Assembly (NCBI RefSeq): GCF_000418325.1
Contig: NC_021658.1
Span: forward strand, 8,384,001-8,448,000
Length of the DNA: 64,000 nt
Origin: Sorangium cellulosum So0157-2
Lineage (GTDB): Bacteria > Myxococcota_A > Polyangia > Polyangiales > Polyangiaceae
Reading direction: 5' to 3'
The notes beneath the pieces were generated by a model that was not told where the DNA came from, ran no database searches, and saw only the letters and a program-made list of their open reading frames with translations. The first letter of the stretch is position 1. Each line of letters opens with the position of its first letter. A program made the translations under genes and the position numbers. Below are positions 1 through 8,586 of this stretch, piece after piece.

Positions 1-245
1 TCGCGAAAGAGCGCGCACATGCCCATCACGCCGAGCCCGAGCCCGCCGTGCTCCACGGGCAGGTGCGGCACGAACAGCCCCTCGGCGCGCGCGCGCTCGC
101 GGAGCGCCGTCAGCGTGTCCTTCCGCCCTGCGCGGTCCTCCTCGAGGATCGCGCGCTCGTTCGGGATGACGTGCGCGTCGACGAACGCGCGCACGCGGCC
201 GCGGAGCTCGGCCAGCTCGGGGGGCAGATCGAAGGAGATCGTCAC
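1..245 (-). CDS. acyl-CoA dehydrogenase, N-terminal part (runs off window start)
   Basis: Reading leftward from a GTG at 245, the frame gives 81 residues beginning VTISFDLPPELAELRGRVR and continuing through FVDAHVIPNE, VPHLPVEHGGLG and MGMCALFR. This matches the N-terminal helical domain of acyl-CoA dehydrogenases, the FAD flavoenzymes that oxidise acyl-CoA to trans-2-enoyl-CoA; the P..HGGLG segment is typical. The FAD-binding and catalytic parts lie outside the window. It is divergent from the phosphotransferase at 295 with about 50 bp between starts. The pairing fits fatty-acid catabolism, because animal ACAD10/11 fuse the same two domain types. The GTG start is an inference; no ATG precedes it in frame within the gap. 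Confidence 0.8.
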   Translation of the reverse strand, partial: MTISFDLPPELAELRGRVRAFVDAHVIPNERAILEEDRAGRKDTLTALRERARAEGLFVPHLPVEHGGLGLGVMGMCALFR

Positions 246-294
246 GGCGGCAGTATAGGAAGCCGGAGGGCCGCGTGATAGGGTCGGACGCGCG

Positions 295-1377
295 ATGGCC
301 CTCACGCCGCCGACCAACACCCGCGCGCCCCGCGAGGCGCACCGGCTCGACGAAGCGGCCCTCGGTCGCTGGCTCGCCGAGCACGTCGAAGGCTGCGGGG
401 GAGGCGCGGTGACGGTCGCCCAGTTCAAAGGCGGCCAGTCGAACCCGACGTACTGGGTGGGCGTCGCCGGCGGGGACGGCGGAGATCTCGAGCTCGTCGT
501 GCGAAAGAAGCCGCCGGGCCAGCTCCTTCCCTCGGCGCACGCCGTCGAGCGCGAGTACCGGGTCATGCGCGCGCTCCGCGACACGGAGGTGCCCGTTCCG
601 GACGCGCTCGCCCTCTGCGAGGACGCCTCGGTGCTCGGCACGCCGTTCTTCGTCATGCGGTACGCCGCCGGGCGGATCCTCTGGGACCCGACGTTGCCCG
701 AGGTCGCGACGGCCGGGGAGCGCCGCGCGATCTATGCGGACTACATCCGTGTCCTCGCGGCCCTCCATCGCGTCGACTACGCCGCCGTGGGGCTCGCGGA
801 CTACGGCAAGGTGGGCGGCTTCGTCGCGCGGCAGGTCGACCGCTGGTCGAAGCAGTACCAGGCCTCGCGCACGGGCGAGGTCCCGGCGATGGAGGCGCTC
901 ATGCGCTGGCTGGCCGCCAACGTCCCGGCGAACGACGAGACGACGCTCGTCCATGGCGACTACCGGATCGACAACATGGTCTTTTCACCCGGTCCTCCGC
1001 ACAAGGCGATCGCGACGCTCGACTGGGAGCTCTCGACGCTCGGACATCCGGTGAGCGACCTCGCGTATGCCTGCATGGGTTACCGCATCAACCTCCCCGG
1101 CCGCGGCGGGCTCGCCGGGGTCGACGTCGCCTCGCTCGGGATCCCGACCGAGGAAGAGACGGTCGCCTCCTACTGCGAGCTCTCGGGTCGAGACGGCATC
1201 GCGTCGTGGCCGTACTTCATGGCGTTCGGCGTCTTCCGCCTCGCCGCCATCGCCCAGGGCGTCTACAGGCGGAGCCTCCAGGGCAACGCCAGCTCCGAGG
1301 ACGCCGGCCGGTACGGCGCGGCCGTGACGGTGCTCTCCGAGCTCGCGTGCGGGATCGCGGGGATCGCCCCGCGGTAG
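295..1377 (+). CDS. phosphotransferase family protein (APH fold, ACAD10/11-like)
   Basis: A 360-residue protein of the aminoglycoside-phosphotransferase / choline-kinase fold. Visible motifs are the beta3 lysine region LELVVRKKPPG, EREYRVMRAL, the catalytic loop LVHGDYRIDNMVF with the HGD..xxN signature (residues about 219-231) and the metal-binding TLDWELSTLGHPVSDLAY (about 242-259). This version of the motifs is the one found in the kinase domain of ACAD10/ACAD11, which phosphorylates 4-hydroxyacyl-CoA; true antibiotic kinases usually differ here. The divergent acyl-CoA dehydrogenase supports a role in acyl-CoA metabolism, by inference. ATG at 295 is the first in-frame ATG after the intergenic gap. 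The substrate cannot be read from sequence alone. Confidence 0.85.
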   Translation: MALTPPTNTRAPREAHRLDEAALGRWLAEHVEGCGGGAVTVAQFKGGQSNPTYWVGVAGGDGGDLELVVRKKPPGQLLPSAHAVEREYRVMRALRDTEVPVPDALALCEDASVLGTPFFVMRYAAGRILWDPTLPEVATAGERRAIYADYIRVLAALHRVDYAAVGLADYGKVGGFVARQVDRWSKQYQASRTGEVPAMEALMRWLAANVPANDETTLVHGDYRIDNMVFSPGPPHKAIATLDWELSTLGHPVSDLAYACMGYRINLPGRGGLAGVDVASLGIPTEEETVASYCELSGRDGIASWPYFMAFGVFRLAAIAQGVYRRSLQGNASSEDAGRYGAAVTVLSELACGIAGIAPR

Positions 1378-1408
1378 ACCGCCGATCACGTCGATCGAGC
1401 GAGAAATC

Positions 1409-1458
1409 AACCGCTAAGGACGCCAAGAAGAAGACAATATCTTGGCGTCTTGGCGGTT
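1409..1458. repeat. intergenic imperfect palindrome, AAG-GCG family
   Basis: The left arm AACCGCTAAGGACGCCAAG (1409-1427) pairs with the right arm CTTGGCGTCTTGGCGGTT (1441-1458) with one mismatch and one indel, around a 13-nt loop. The arms are built from short A/G-rich near-repeats. Related palindromes lie at 49714-49792 and, degenerate, at 61261-61320. It sits 31 bp after the stop of the phosphotransferase gene, so it could end transcription or be a dispersed REP/MITE-like element. Confidence 0.75.
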
Positions 1459-1699
1459 CAAATTCCTGCTCTTTCGAACGGTTTCAACCCGTTCGTCGCT
1501 CTAGTACGGAGTGGCCCGACGCGCCCGGCGCGCACGCACCGGTGCGTGAATTCACAATATATGTAAAAATCGATTGACATCGAAGGCGCTCTTCCGTCTT
1601 TTGCCGCCGCCCGACGCGCGAAGCGTCCGTGCCTGTCCGGGTCACGCCTTCTCGGTGTCCCGTGTCCAACGTCCGCGGGGGGATCTGGAGATCTGGTCG
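1459..1699. other. AT-richer intergenic stretch with possible promoter
   Basis: Between the palindrome and the lipoprotein gene lies an unusually AT-rich stretch (about 1550-1580) holding a perfect TTGACA at 1574-1579. A convincing -10 hexamer 16-18 bp downstream is not visible. No coding potential is evident. It probably holds the promoter of the serine-hydrolase gene. Confidence 0.35.
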
Positions 1700-2884
1700 A
1701 TGCGTCGTGTCCGTTACCCGCTTACTTGGATTGCATGTTCGATCATCCCGTCGCTCACCGGTTGTGCGGCCGGCCCCTCCGGCTCCACGGAGGCTCTCGC
1801 CGGCGTCGGCGGCGACCGCAGCGGCGGAGTCGGAGGCTCACCGGGCTCGGGGAGCGGCGCGGTGGGCTGCGATGCGCTCGCCGTCGAGCTCCAGGCCGCT
1901 CTCGACGCGGCGATCGGCGCGCAGAGGCTCCCCGGCGCCGCCGCGGCCGTGGACGTCGGAGGATGCTCCTTTCGCGGAGCGGCGGGAATGGCGGACGTCG
2001 CGACGGGGACGCCGATGGATCCAGGGGATCTCTTTCGCGCCGGGAGCATCACCAAGACGTTCATCTCGACGCTGGTCTTGATGCTCCGCGCCGACGGCGA
2101 CCTATCGCTCGAGGATGACGTATCGAGCTACGTGCCGGGTGTCCCCGGCGGCGACCGGATCACGATACGTCAGATCCTGAACCACACCAGCGGTCTGTTC
2201 AATTACACGGAAACCCACGGCTTCCTGAGCGCCGTCGAGGCCGACCCGACCCGCGTGTGGGCCCCCGAGGAGCTCATCGCCTTCTCGGCCAGAGAGCCGC
2301 CGTGCTTCGAGCCGGGGCGGGGTTTCGAGTACTCCAACACGAACTACATCGTCGCTGGCCTCATCGTCGAGGCGGTGTCCGGGAAGCCCACCGTCGAGCT
2401 GCTGCGCACCCGCATCCTCGAGCCCGCGGGCCTCGCCAACACCTACCTCGACGGCGCGGAGCCCGCCGTGCCTGGGCTCGTGCGCGGCTACGGGTCGTAT
2501 GACGGCGAGCTCGTCGATACGACGTCCGCCGTGGATCCGTCGTCCGCGTGGACGTCCGGTGGCCTGGTGTCGAACACGGATGACCTCACCACGTTCTTCG
2601 TCCGGCTCCTCGACGGCGGGCTGCTCGGCCCAGCCGAGCTCGCGGACATGACCGCCGGGGTCGGCGCCGAGGAGGCCGACCTGCTGGAATACGGCCTCGG
2701 GCTGGCCCAGCGCTCCTCGCCGGTCGGTATCACCCACGGACATGGCGGCAGCATGTGGGGCTTCGTGTCCGCGTCGTTTTACGCGGTCGAGCGCGGTGCC
2801 GCCATCACCGTGCTGGTCAACCACGAAGACGGCGACGCAGAGAAGATCGTCGACGATCTATCGCGCATCCTGACGGTGCCCTGA
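1700..2884 (+). CDS. serine hydrolase lipoprotein, class C beta-lactamase / DD-peptidase fold
   Basis: From ATG 1700 the protein has 394 residues: a signal peptide with lipobox LTGC (Cys22), a Gly/Ser-rich spacer to about residue 55, then a penicillin-binding / class C beta-lactamase domain. The catalytic SxxK is SITK at 116-119, the second motif is YSN in EYSNTNYI, and the third is HGHGG in THGHGGSMWG near the C-terminus. Family members are D-alanyl-D-alanine carboxypeptidases, esterases or peptidases anchored outside the inner membrane. The frame is open up to 1574, but the signal peptide begins at 1700, so that start was chosen. Resistance to beta-lactams cannot be inferred; an esterase or DD-peptidase is as likely. 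Confidence 0.85.
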   Translation: MRRVRYPLTWIACSIIPSLTGCAAGPSGSTEALAGVGGDRSGGVGGSPGSGSGAVGCDALAVELQAALDAAIGAQRLPGAAAAVDVGGCSFRGAAGMADVATGTPMDPGDLFRAGSITKTFISTLVLMLRADGDLSLEDDVSSYVPGVPGGDRITIRQILNHTSGLFNYTETHGFLSAVEADPTRVWAPEELIAFSAREPPCFEPGRGFEYSNTNYIVAGLIVEAVSGKPTVELLRTRILEPAGLANTYLDGAEPAVPGLVRGYGSYDGELVDTTSAVDPSSAWTSGGLVSNTDDLTTFFVRLLDGGLLGPAELADMTAGVGAEEADLLEYGLGLAQRSSPVGITHGHGGSMWGFVSASFYAVERGAAITVLVNHEDGDAEKIVDDLSRILTVP

Positions 2885-3146
2885 GCCAATCGGCCGCCCT
2901 CCACGACGACGCCGCCGTTCACCAGGAGTTCCGCGCGCCCCTCTCCCGCCAGATTCCCCTCGCTGTCCACGCCGCAGGCAATCGCTGGTCGAACAGGACG
3001 CCTTGTCGCAGGTTCAGCGGCTTCGGGGTCGACCTCATGCCGACAGCGCCGCTGTCACCCAATGTTCCGACCAAACCGGCGTACCGCTTGCATCGCCAGG
3101 CTCGGTGGCCCCCCCTGTCGGGCGCGCCATGTAGAAGGAGTCGACG

Positions 3147-3506
3147 ATGAAGCACATAGAACTGATCGCCATCCTCGCGGCAGCCGCGGCGGTGCTCGGC
3201 AGCGCGCAGCTCGCCGCGGCGGACATCACCACGCCTGTCGAGGATCTCGCGCTGATCGAGGAGGTGCCCGTCCAGGTCCTCGCCGATGGAATGAACGGAC
3301 GCCAATGGCACCACGGCCACCATCACCATGGCCATCATCACCATGGCCATCATCACCACGGCCATCATCACCACGGCCATCATCATCACGGCCACCATCA
3401 CCACGGCCATCATCACCACGGCCACCATCACTGGAGCTCGCTGTCCGGAGCGGCCCCGTACGGAGCCGTGCAGGCGCCCGTCGTGATCCTCGCGGACAAT
3501 CGCTGA
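3147..3506 (+). CDS. secreted histidine-rich peptide, GHHHH pentapeptide repeats
   Basis: A 119-residue protein with a strong ribosome binding site (AGAAGGAG, 8 nt before ATG 3147). Residues 1-25 form a signal peptide ending AAA. A 30-residue acidic stretch follows, then seven GHHHH units (residues 57-91) and a final GHHHW, and a hydrophobic tail ending VVILADNR. About 36 of 119 residues are His, which suggests binding of nickel, zinc or copper outside the cytoplasm. It lies 123 bp upstream of the one-TM protein and HTTM-domain protein on the same strand, so it may be the substrate or product of that pair. I do not recognise a named family; a metal-storage protein is the main alternative. Confidence 0.75.
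   Translation: MKHIELIAILAAAAAVLGSAQLAAADITTPVEDLALIEEVPVQVLADGMNGRQWHHGHHHHGHHHHGHHHHGHHHHGHHHHGHHHHGHHHHGHHHWSSLSGAAPYGAVQAPVVILADNR
3315..3431 (+). repeat. 15-bp tandem repeat encoding GHHHH
   Basis: Seven 15-bp units from 3315 to 3419 each begin GGC and encode Gly-His4; a truncated eighth unit (3420-3431) encodes GHHH before Trp. Synonymous CAT/CAC choice differs between units, so protein-level selection or an old expansion is more likely than very recent slippage. Because the unit is 15 bp, changes in copy number would keep the frame. Confidence 0.9.
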
Positions 3507-3629
3507 CCGATCTTTCACGGTCCGGCGGCTCGGGACGTGGGCCCTGGGCTCCCGGTCGTCCTCCGGCCGCCGCGCCCGAGCTGCCGGACGGCGTGTGCGG
3601 CGACCGGAATCGGGTGTGAGGGAGGAGCC

Positions 3630-4184
3630 ATGGGAACAGAGACGAATGGCCGGGGACGCGCTCTCGTCCTCCTGGCCGCGGCCGCGGGGCACCTCGGCCT
3701 CGTGATCATCGTCGGAGCGTTTCAGGTCGACCTCCGGGACCGAGGCCCTTTGGCGGCCGCCGTCGCCGCCTATGGGACGCTCTCCGGCGCCGACAGCGGG
3801 TATGCCTTCTTCGCTCCCGGCGTCGGCTCGCCACCCACGGCCACGTTCGAGGTCATGGACGCGACGGGGGCGGTGACCCTCGACCGCCTCATGTCTGGGG
3901 CAAACGCAGAAGCGAGGCTGCGGGCCGGGAACATCGTCGATAGATTCTGGCTGGAGGAGGATCAGGCGTTGAAGCGCGTCATGGCCGCGTCCTGGGCAGG
4001 CAAGATGTTCGCCAGGCACCCTGCGGCCGCCAGCGTCGTCGTGCGCGTGGAGGAATGCGAGGTCGCTCCGATGCGGGAGTATCGCCGGCAGGACGAGCTC
4101 ACGTGTGATCTGCACTATCAAGCGAAGCTCGTCCCCCAGGCCAAGCTCCGCGCCGCCCGGGCGGCGGACCAGGAGGCGCCGTGA
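3630..4184 (+). CDS. one-TM protein, partner of HTTM protein (SdpA-like position)
   Basis: A 184-residue protein starting at ATG 3630 behind GAGGGAGGAG. Residues about 9-30 (RALVLLAAAAGHLGLVIIV) form one N-terminal membrane anchor. The rest is predicted extracytoplasmic and contains YAFFAPGVG followed by FEVMDATG, a motif seen in small proteins encoded beside HTTM-domain genes. Its last codons overlap the next gene as GTGA, so the two are translationally coupled. The layout (one-TM protein, then HTTM protein) mirrors SdpA-SdpB, which process the SdpC toxin in Bacillus. Homology to SdpA itself is not obvious and is an inference from context. Confidence 0.65.
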   Translation: MGTETNGRGRALVLLAAAAGHLGLVIIVGAFQVDLRDRGPLAAAVAAYGTLSGADSGYAFFAPGVGSPPTATFEVMDATGAVTLDRLMSGANAEARLRAGNIVDRFWLEEDQALKRVMAASWAGKMFARHPAAASVVVRVEECEVAPMREYRRQDELTCDLHYQAKLVPQAKLRAARAADQEAP

Positions 4185-5170
4185 ACGGCCGCGCGGGTCC
4201 TCGGCGCGCCGCCCGGGCGGCGCTCGCGCGCGCGTGGCTTTGGCTCGATCGCTTCGCCCTGGCCCCTGCCTCCGCCGTGCCCCTCGCGGTGCTGCGGATC
4301 GGGCTCGCGTCGGTGCTCCTCGTCCAAGCCGCGATGGTCGGCCCCGCGCTCCTCGAGCTGTACGGGCGGTCTGGCATCCTCCAGGGGCCGCTCAACGACC
4401 TCCTCGCAAGGACCGACCTCGTCCGCATCGGCTCGCTCATCGACCGCCTCGCCCCGCTGGGCGTCGGCGAGGCGGCCATCGTCACGGGCACCGGCGCGCT
4501 CTACACGCTCGCCCTCGTCGCGCTCCTCCTCGGATGGCGGGCGAGGGCGGCGGCGGCGCTGGCCTGGCTCGCCCATCTGATGCTGATGATGACGGCGGAC
4601 AGCACGAACTACGGGGCGGACAACTACGCCAACATCTTCCTCTTCTACCTCGTCTGGATGCCCTCGGGGGCGGCGCTCTCGCTGGACCGCCGGCTCGCCC
4701 GCGTGCCCGCCGCCCCGCCGGCGACCACGCGGCTCTCGCTGCGCGTCGTCCAGCTGCACCTCTGTATCTCCTATCTCGCGAGCGGGCTCTGGAAGGCCTC
4801 CGGCGAGCAATGGTGGAACGGCGAGGCGATCTGGCGGTCGGTCATGCTGCCCGCCTATCGCCAGGTCGATTTCTCCTGGCTCGCAGATCACCCCTGGATC
4901 GCGGTGATCGCCGGCTGGCTCGTGGTCCTGGTCGAGGTCGGCTACGCGTTCTTGATCTGGCCGCGGCGCAGCCGCCGGATCTGGGTGGCGGCCACGCTGG
5001 CGCTCCACCTCGGCATCGCCGTCTTCATGGGGCTCGTGGTGTTCGGCGCCCTCATGGCGGTGCTCACGTTCGCGGCGTTCGGGGTGAGCGCGGACCGCGC
5101 AGCCCCGGCGAGGTGCCCGCGCGAGCATCCCGCGCTGGAGAGCGCGTGTGCTCCTCCGAACGCTTGGTGA
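4181..5170 (+). CDS. HTTM-domain membrane protein (SdpB / vitamin-K carboxylase-like)
   Basis: A 329-residue integral membrane protein with about seven to eight hydrophobic segments. It starts at GTG 4181, four bases inside the upstream gene, with AGGAGG ending 5 nt before. HTTM hallmarks are PLAVLRIGLASVLLVQ, LLELYGRSGILQGP, TADSTNYGADNYANIF, MPSGAALSLDRR and the segment from LHLCISYLASGLWK to WWNG. HTTM covers vitamin-K-dependent gamma-carboxylase relatives and SdpB, the membrane protein needed to mature the SdpC peptide toxin. With its coupled partner and the upstream His-rich secreted peptide this suggests a peptide maturation system. It converges on the nucleotidase gene with only 9 bp between stops. 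Confidence 0.8.
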   Translation: MNGRAGPRRAARAALARAWLWLDRFALAPASAVPLAVLRIGLASVLLVQAAMVGPALLELYGRSGILQGPLNDLLARTDLVRIGSLIDRLAPLGVGEAAIVTGTGALYTLALVALLLGWRARAAAALAWLAHLMLMMTADSTNYGADNYANIFLFYLVWMPSGAALSLDRRLARVPAAPPATTRLSLRVVQLHLCISYLASGLWKASGEQWWNGEAIWRSVMLPAYRQVDFSWLADHPWIAVIAGWLVVLVEVGYAFLIWPRRSRRIWVAATLALHLGIAVFMGLVVFGALMAVLTFAAFGVSADRAAPARCPREHPALESACAPPNAW

Positions 5171-5179
5171 ATGCGATCA

Positions 5180-7432
5180 TCACCGGCTCAGGTCGATCGC
5201 GTACACCGACAGCATCTTGCCGCTGCCGTCGTCCTGCTCCACGAGCGAGATGTTGTCCAGCCCGGCGGCCTCCGCCTTCGACAGCGCGTCCTGCGCCGAG
5301 GTGAAGGTCACGAGGCCCATGGTCGAGACCCTGGCGAAGCGCCAGCTGCGGTCCGAGCCGTGCTCGGCGCGCGTGAGATCCTCGATCTCCTTGATGTAGG
5401 CGATGAGCACGTCGCGGTTCGTGTCCGGCGCGGCGTAGATCGTCTTCGAGCCGTCGAGGCCGGGGAACCCGCCGCCGCCGCTCGCGCGGTAGTTGTTCGT
5501 CGCCACGATGAACTCCGCGGCCGGATCCATGGGCTCCCCGTTCCACGTCAGGTTCTTGATGCGGCCGCTGGCCTTCATCCCCGCCGGCGGGAGCGGCTGC
5601 GTGACGTCGATCTCGTACGAGATCCGCTCGTCGGTGAACATATCGAAGTTGTACCCGGGCATCGAGGTGTTGATGAGCGGCTGCGGCGCCGTCTCGCTCG
5701 GGTCGATCTGGTTGAAGCGCGTCGCCGCCCGCTCCAGCCAGTCGAGGATGTCCGCGCCGGTCACCTTCACCGCCTGGATCGTGTTCGCGTAGAGGTAGAG
5801 ATCGGCCGCGTTGTTGATCGCGACGCCCCCCGCCGGCACATCGGTGTAATCGTTGCCTCCCTGGAAGCCGGACTTGAACGGCGCGCTCACCGAGAGCACC
5901 GGGAGCGACGCGAGCTCCGGCAGGTTCTCCTCGATGTAACGGGCGATGTAGTCCGCCTGGGCCTGGTTGACGATCTGGATGGCGCTGACATCCCCCACGT
6001 CGGCGAACATCGACGACATCTCGAAATCGGTGGTCCCGATGGGCGTCTGGACATAGGCGATCGTCGCCTGGTGCTCGGCGTCGAGGAGCGACGCGATCTC
6101 GGGGTCGGCCTCGACGACGATCTTCGTCGCGTCCGGCTGCGCGTCGCAGCGGGTCGCGAACGCGCAGGGCGCCCCCGTGCGCCAGCGCTCCATCGCGTCG
6201 CACGCGGCGGGGAGCCCGCCCTGGCAGGTCGTGGAGATCGGCCGAGCCTCGACGACCGTCTTCGCCGTGTCGACCGTCCAGCGCGCGCCGTCGTGGGTGA
6301 GCCCCATCTTGATGACGCCGAGGTGCTGGCCCCAGAAGCCCGGCATGACCGCGGGGACGCCCGCGACCGTGCCCGCGTCCTTGTCGACCTCCGGTAGGTC
6401 GAACTGGGGCACGGTGCTGCTCGCGTTCGGGAAGATCTGGTGCGAGTGGCCCATGAGCAGGGCGTCGACGCCGGGCACATGGGCGACGTGCCACGCCTGG
6501 TTCTCGAGGGTGGCCGCATAGGGCGCGTCGTCGAGGCCGCCGTGGACGATGGCGACGACGATCTCGGCCCCCCGCGCGCGGAGATCGTCGATCAGCGGGG
6601 CCGCGACCTCCTGCACGCCCTTGGCGACGACCTTGCCGTCGAGCCATTTCTTGTCCCAGCTCATGATCGTCGGCGGCGTGATGTCGATGAAGCCGACATG
6701 GAGCGTGCTCTCGATGGTGCCGCCGTCCGGCGCCGTCGCCGTGATGGTCTTCGCGATGAGGACGGACGGCGGGAAGATCGTGTCGTTCGTCTCGAGGCTG
6801 AAGACGTTGGAGTTCACCTGCGGGAAGTCGGGGCCCTCGCAGGCCGCCGAGCCGGCGAGATCGAGCCCCTCGACGTCGAACGGGGTGTGGGTGACCTGCG
6901 AGAGGAAGGCGAGGCCGTAGTTGAACTCGTGATTGCCGATCCCGGCGACGTCGAACCGCAGGTGGTTCATGGCCTTGTAGATGGCCAGCGTCTCGCCGCA
7001 CGCGATCGGATCGACCAGCGCCTGGTAGTCGGCGAGCACGGTGCCCTGGATGGTGTCGCCGTTGTCGATCAGGAGGTTGTTCGGGATCTCGGCCCGCGCC
7101 TGGTGGATGAGCGTCGCGGTGCGCTCGAAGCCGATGGATGGCTCCGCGACCAGCTTGAAGTAGTCGAAGCTGAGGACGTTGCTGTGGAGATCGGTGGTCT
7201 CCAGCAACGCGAGCTCGGCCGTGGCCCCGCTCGGGGTCGCGGGCGCTCCCCCCGCGCCGCCCGACCCGGAGGCGCTGGTCGCGGGCGCTCCCCCCGCGCC
7301 GCCCGGACCGGCGGCGCTGGAGGAGGGTGAGCTCGGGCCGCCCTCGTCATCCCCGCACGCGAAGGCGAAGAGCGCGCTCATGGCCAGGATCGCCGAGGAA
7401 ATCGCCGCATGCCGTCCGAATCGACCTTTCAT
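5180..7432 (-). CDS. 5'-nucleotidase / 2',3'-cyclic phosphodiesterase lipoprotein
   Basis: A 750-residue lipoprotein: signal peptide ending AFAC (lipid Cys26), a GGAGGAPAT-type linker, a calcineurin-like metallophosphatase domain, and a 5'-nucleotidase C-terminal domain. Metal-ligand motifs are present in order: LLETTDLHSN, NGDTIQGT, GIGNHEFNYG, VAIVHGG and GHSHQIFP. Members hydrolyse extracellular nucleotides or 2',3'-cyclic nucleotides to nucleosides and phosphate at the cell surface or in the periplasm. The C-terminal domain (from about residue 430) holds the NAADLYLYANTI substrate-binding type segment. Length is somewhat above usual CpdB/UshA proteins. No partner gene is obvious; a phosphate-salvage role is inferred. 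Confidence 0.88.
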   Translation of the reverse strand: MKGRFGRHAAISSAILAMSALFAFACGDDEGGPSSPSSSAAGPGGAGGAPATSASGSGGAGGAPATPSGATAELALLETTDLHSNVLSFDYFKLVAEPSIGFERTATLIHQARAEIPNNLLIDNGDTIQGTVLADYQALVDPIACGETLAIYKAMNHLRFDVAGIGNHEFNYGLAFLSQVTHTPFDVEGLDLAGSAACEGPDFPQVNSNVFSLETNDTIFPPSVLIAKTITATAPDGGTIESTLHVGFIDITPPTIMSWDKKWLDGKVVAKGVQEVAAPLIDDLRARGAEIVVAIVHGGLDDAPYAATLENQAWHVAHVPGVDALLMGHSHQIFPNASSTVPQFDLPEVDKDAGTVAGVPAVMPGFWGQHLGVIKMGLTHDGARWTVDTAKTVVEARPISTTCQGGLPAACDAMERWRTGAPCAFATRCDAQPDATKIVVEADPEIASLLDAEHQATIAYVQTPIGTTDFEMSSMFADVGDVSAIQIVNQAQADYIARYIEENLPELASLPVLSVSAPFKSGFQGGNDYTDVPAGGVAINNAADLYLYANTIQAVKVTGADILDWLERAATRFNQIDPSETAPQPLINTSMPGYNFDMFTDERISYEIDVTQPLPPAGMKASGRIKNLTWNGEPMDPAAEFIVATNNYRASGGGGFPGLDGSKTIYAAPDTNRDVLIAYIKEIEDLTRAEHGSDRSWRFARVSTMGLVTFTSAQDALSKAEAAGLDNISLVEQDDGSGKMLSVYAIDLSR

Positions 7433-7692
7433 GGTGAGCTCCTCGTCGAGCGCTGCTGCGGCCGATGCCTCTTCGCGCGTTTACAGTTGTATTGGATCTG
7501 TGTGGCAACGTTGTCGCATCGCTGCGCGCTCGGATCAAGGGCTCGATGCGCCCCACGGGTCCGTGCCAGCTCGCCTGGACCCGCTCGGCGCGCCCGTGAT
7601 ACCACCTCTGGGATGACCCAGGCGCCGCACCCCCGCTCGGCCCTTGCGGTATGGGACGGAATCGCGGGCGTGGGTGCGGCCGAGATCGCAGC

Positions 7693-8511
7693 ATGAGCGA
7701 ACATCAGGTCTTGAAGACACACCCGGACACCCTCGTCACCGTTCCATCGCTTGTCGCGGAGCTCACGGCCCTCGGCGTTCAGCCCGGCATGACCTTGCTG
7801 GTCCACTCGTCGCTCAGCAAGCTCGGCTGGGTCTGCGGCGGTCCTGTCGCGGTGATCCTGGCGCTGGAAGAGGTCCTGACGCCGGAGGGCACGCTGGTGA
7901 TGCCGACGCAGTCGGAAGGCCTGTCCGATCCGGCGCTCTGGCAGGATCCGCCCGTGCCCGAGGCGTGGTGGGCGACGATCCGGGAGACCATGCCGGCCTA
8001 CGACCCGGACCTGACCCCGACGCGGCAGATGGGCGCCGTCCCCGAGACGTTCCGCAAGCAGCGCGGCGTCCGGCGGAGCGCCCACCCGCTCGTGTCGTTC
8101 GCCGCCTGGGGCCGGCACGCCGCGACGGTCACGGCGAACCACGGCCTCTCGTACGACCTCGGCGAGGGCTCGCCGCTGGCCCGCATCTACGATCTCGACG
8201 GCTGGGTGCTGCTGCTCGGCGTCGGCCACGGCAACAACACCTCGATCCACCTCGCCGAGTACCGCACCGACTTCCCGGGCAAACGGATTGAGGTGCGCCA
8301 CGCGCCCATCCTCGTCGACGGAGCGCGGAGGCGGGTCAGCTTCGACGACGTCGCCACCGACAGCGGCGATTTCGACCGCCTCGGCGCCGATTTCGAGCGG
8401 GATACCGGCCTCGTGCGCCGCGGCCGCGCGGGCGCCGCCACCGCCCAGCTGATGCCGCAGCGGCCGCTCGTGGACTACGCGGTCGGGTGGCTGCCGAGGA
8501 ATCGCGGGTAG
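7693..8511 (+). CDS. aminoglycoside N(3)-acetyltransferase family protein
   Basis: A 272-residue protein of the AAC(3) / antibiotic N-acetyltransferase fold (not GNAT). Diagnostic segments are LLVHSSLSKLGWVCGG (35-50), VMPTQSEG (69-76), RRSAHPLVSFAAWG (127-140) and LLLGVGHGNNTSIHLAEY (173-190). The family moves acetyl from acetyl-CoA to the 3-amino group of aminoglycosides, or to other amines in the YokD-like members. ATG 7693 gives the usual length and N-terminus; an earlier in-frame ATG at 7651 only adds a poorly conserved extension. It stands alone between the nucleotidase and myo-inositol oxygenase. Real aminoglycoside resistance is not established. Confidence 0.88.
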   Translation: MSEHQVLKTHPDTLVTVPSLVAELTALGVQPGMTLLVHSSLSKLGWVCGGPVAVILALEEVLTPEGTLVMPTQSEGLSDPALWQDPPVPEAWWATIRETMPAYDPDLTPTRQMGAVPETFRKQRGVRRSAHPLVSFAAWGRHAATVTANHGLSYDLGEGSPLARIYDLDGWVLLLGVGHGNNTSIHLAEYRTDFPGKRIEVRHAPILVDGARRRVSFDDVATDSGDFDRLGADFERDTGLVRRGRAGAATAQLMPQRPLVDYAVGWLPRNRG

Positions 8512-8586
8512 GCGAGCTCATGCATGTGCCAGCGCGCTGCGCGGCCCTGGTGATGAGGCCGCTGGCGCTGGACAGGGTGGTACGCT

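Noticed and set aside
3677..5304. Long opposite-strand and alternative-frame open readings over the HTTM operon
   Set aside because: High GC keeps all frames open. Their products are Arg/Pro-rich with no motifs, whereas the chosen frames have ribosome binding sites, signal or membrane segments and coupled starts.
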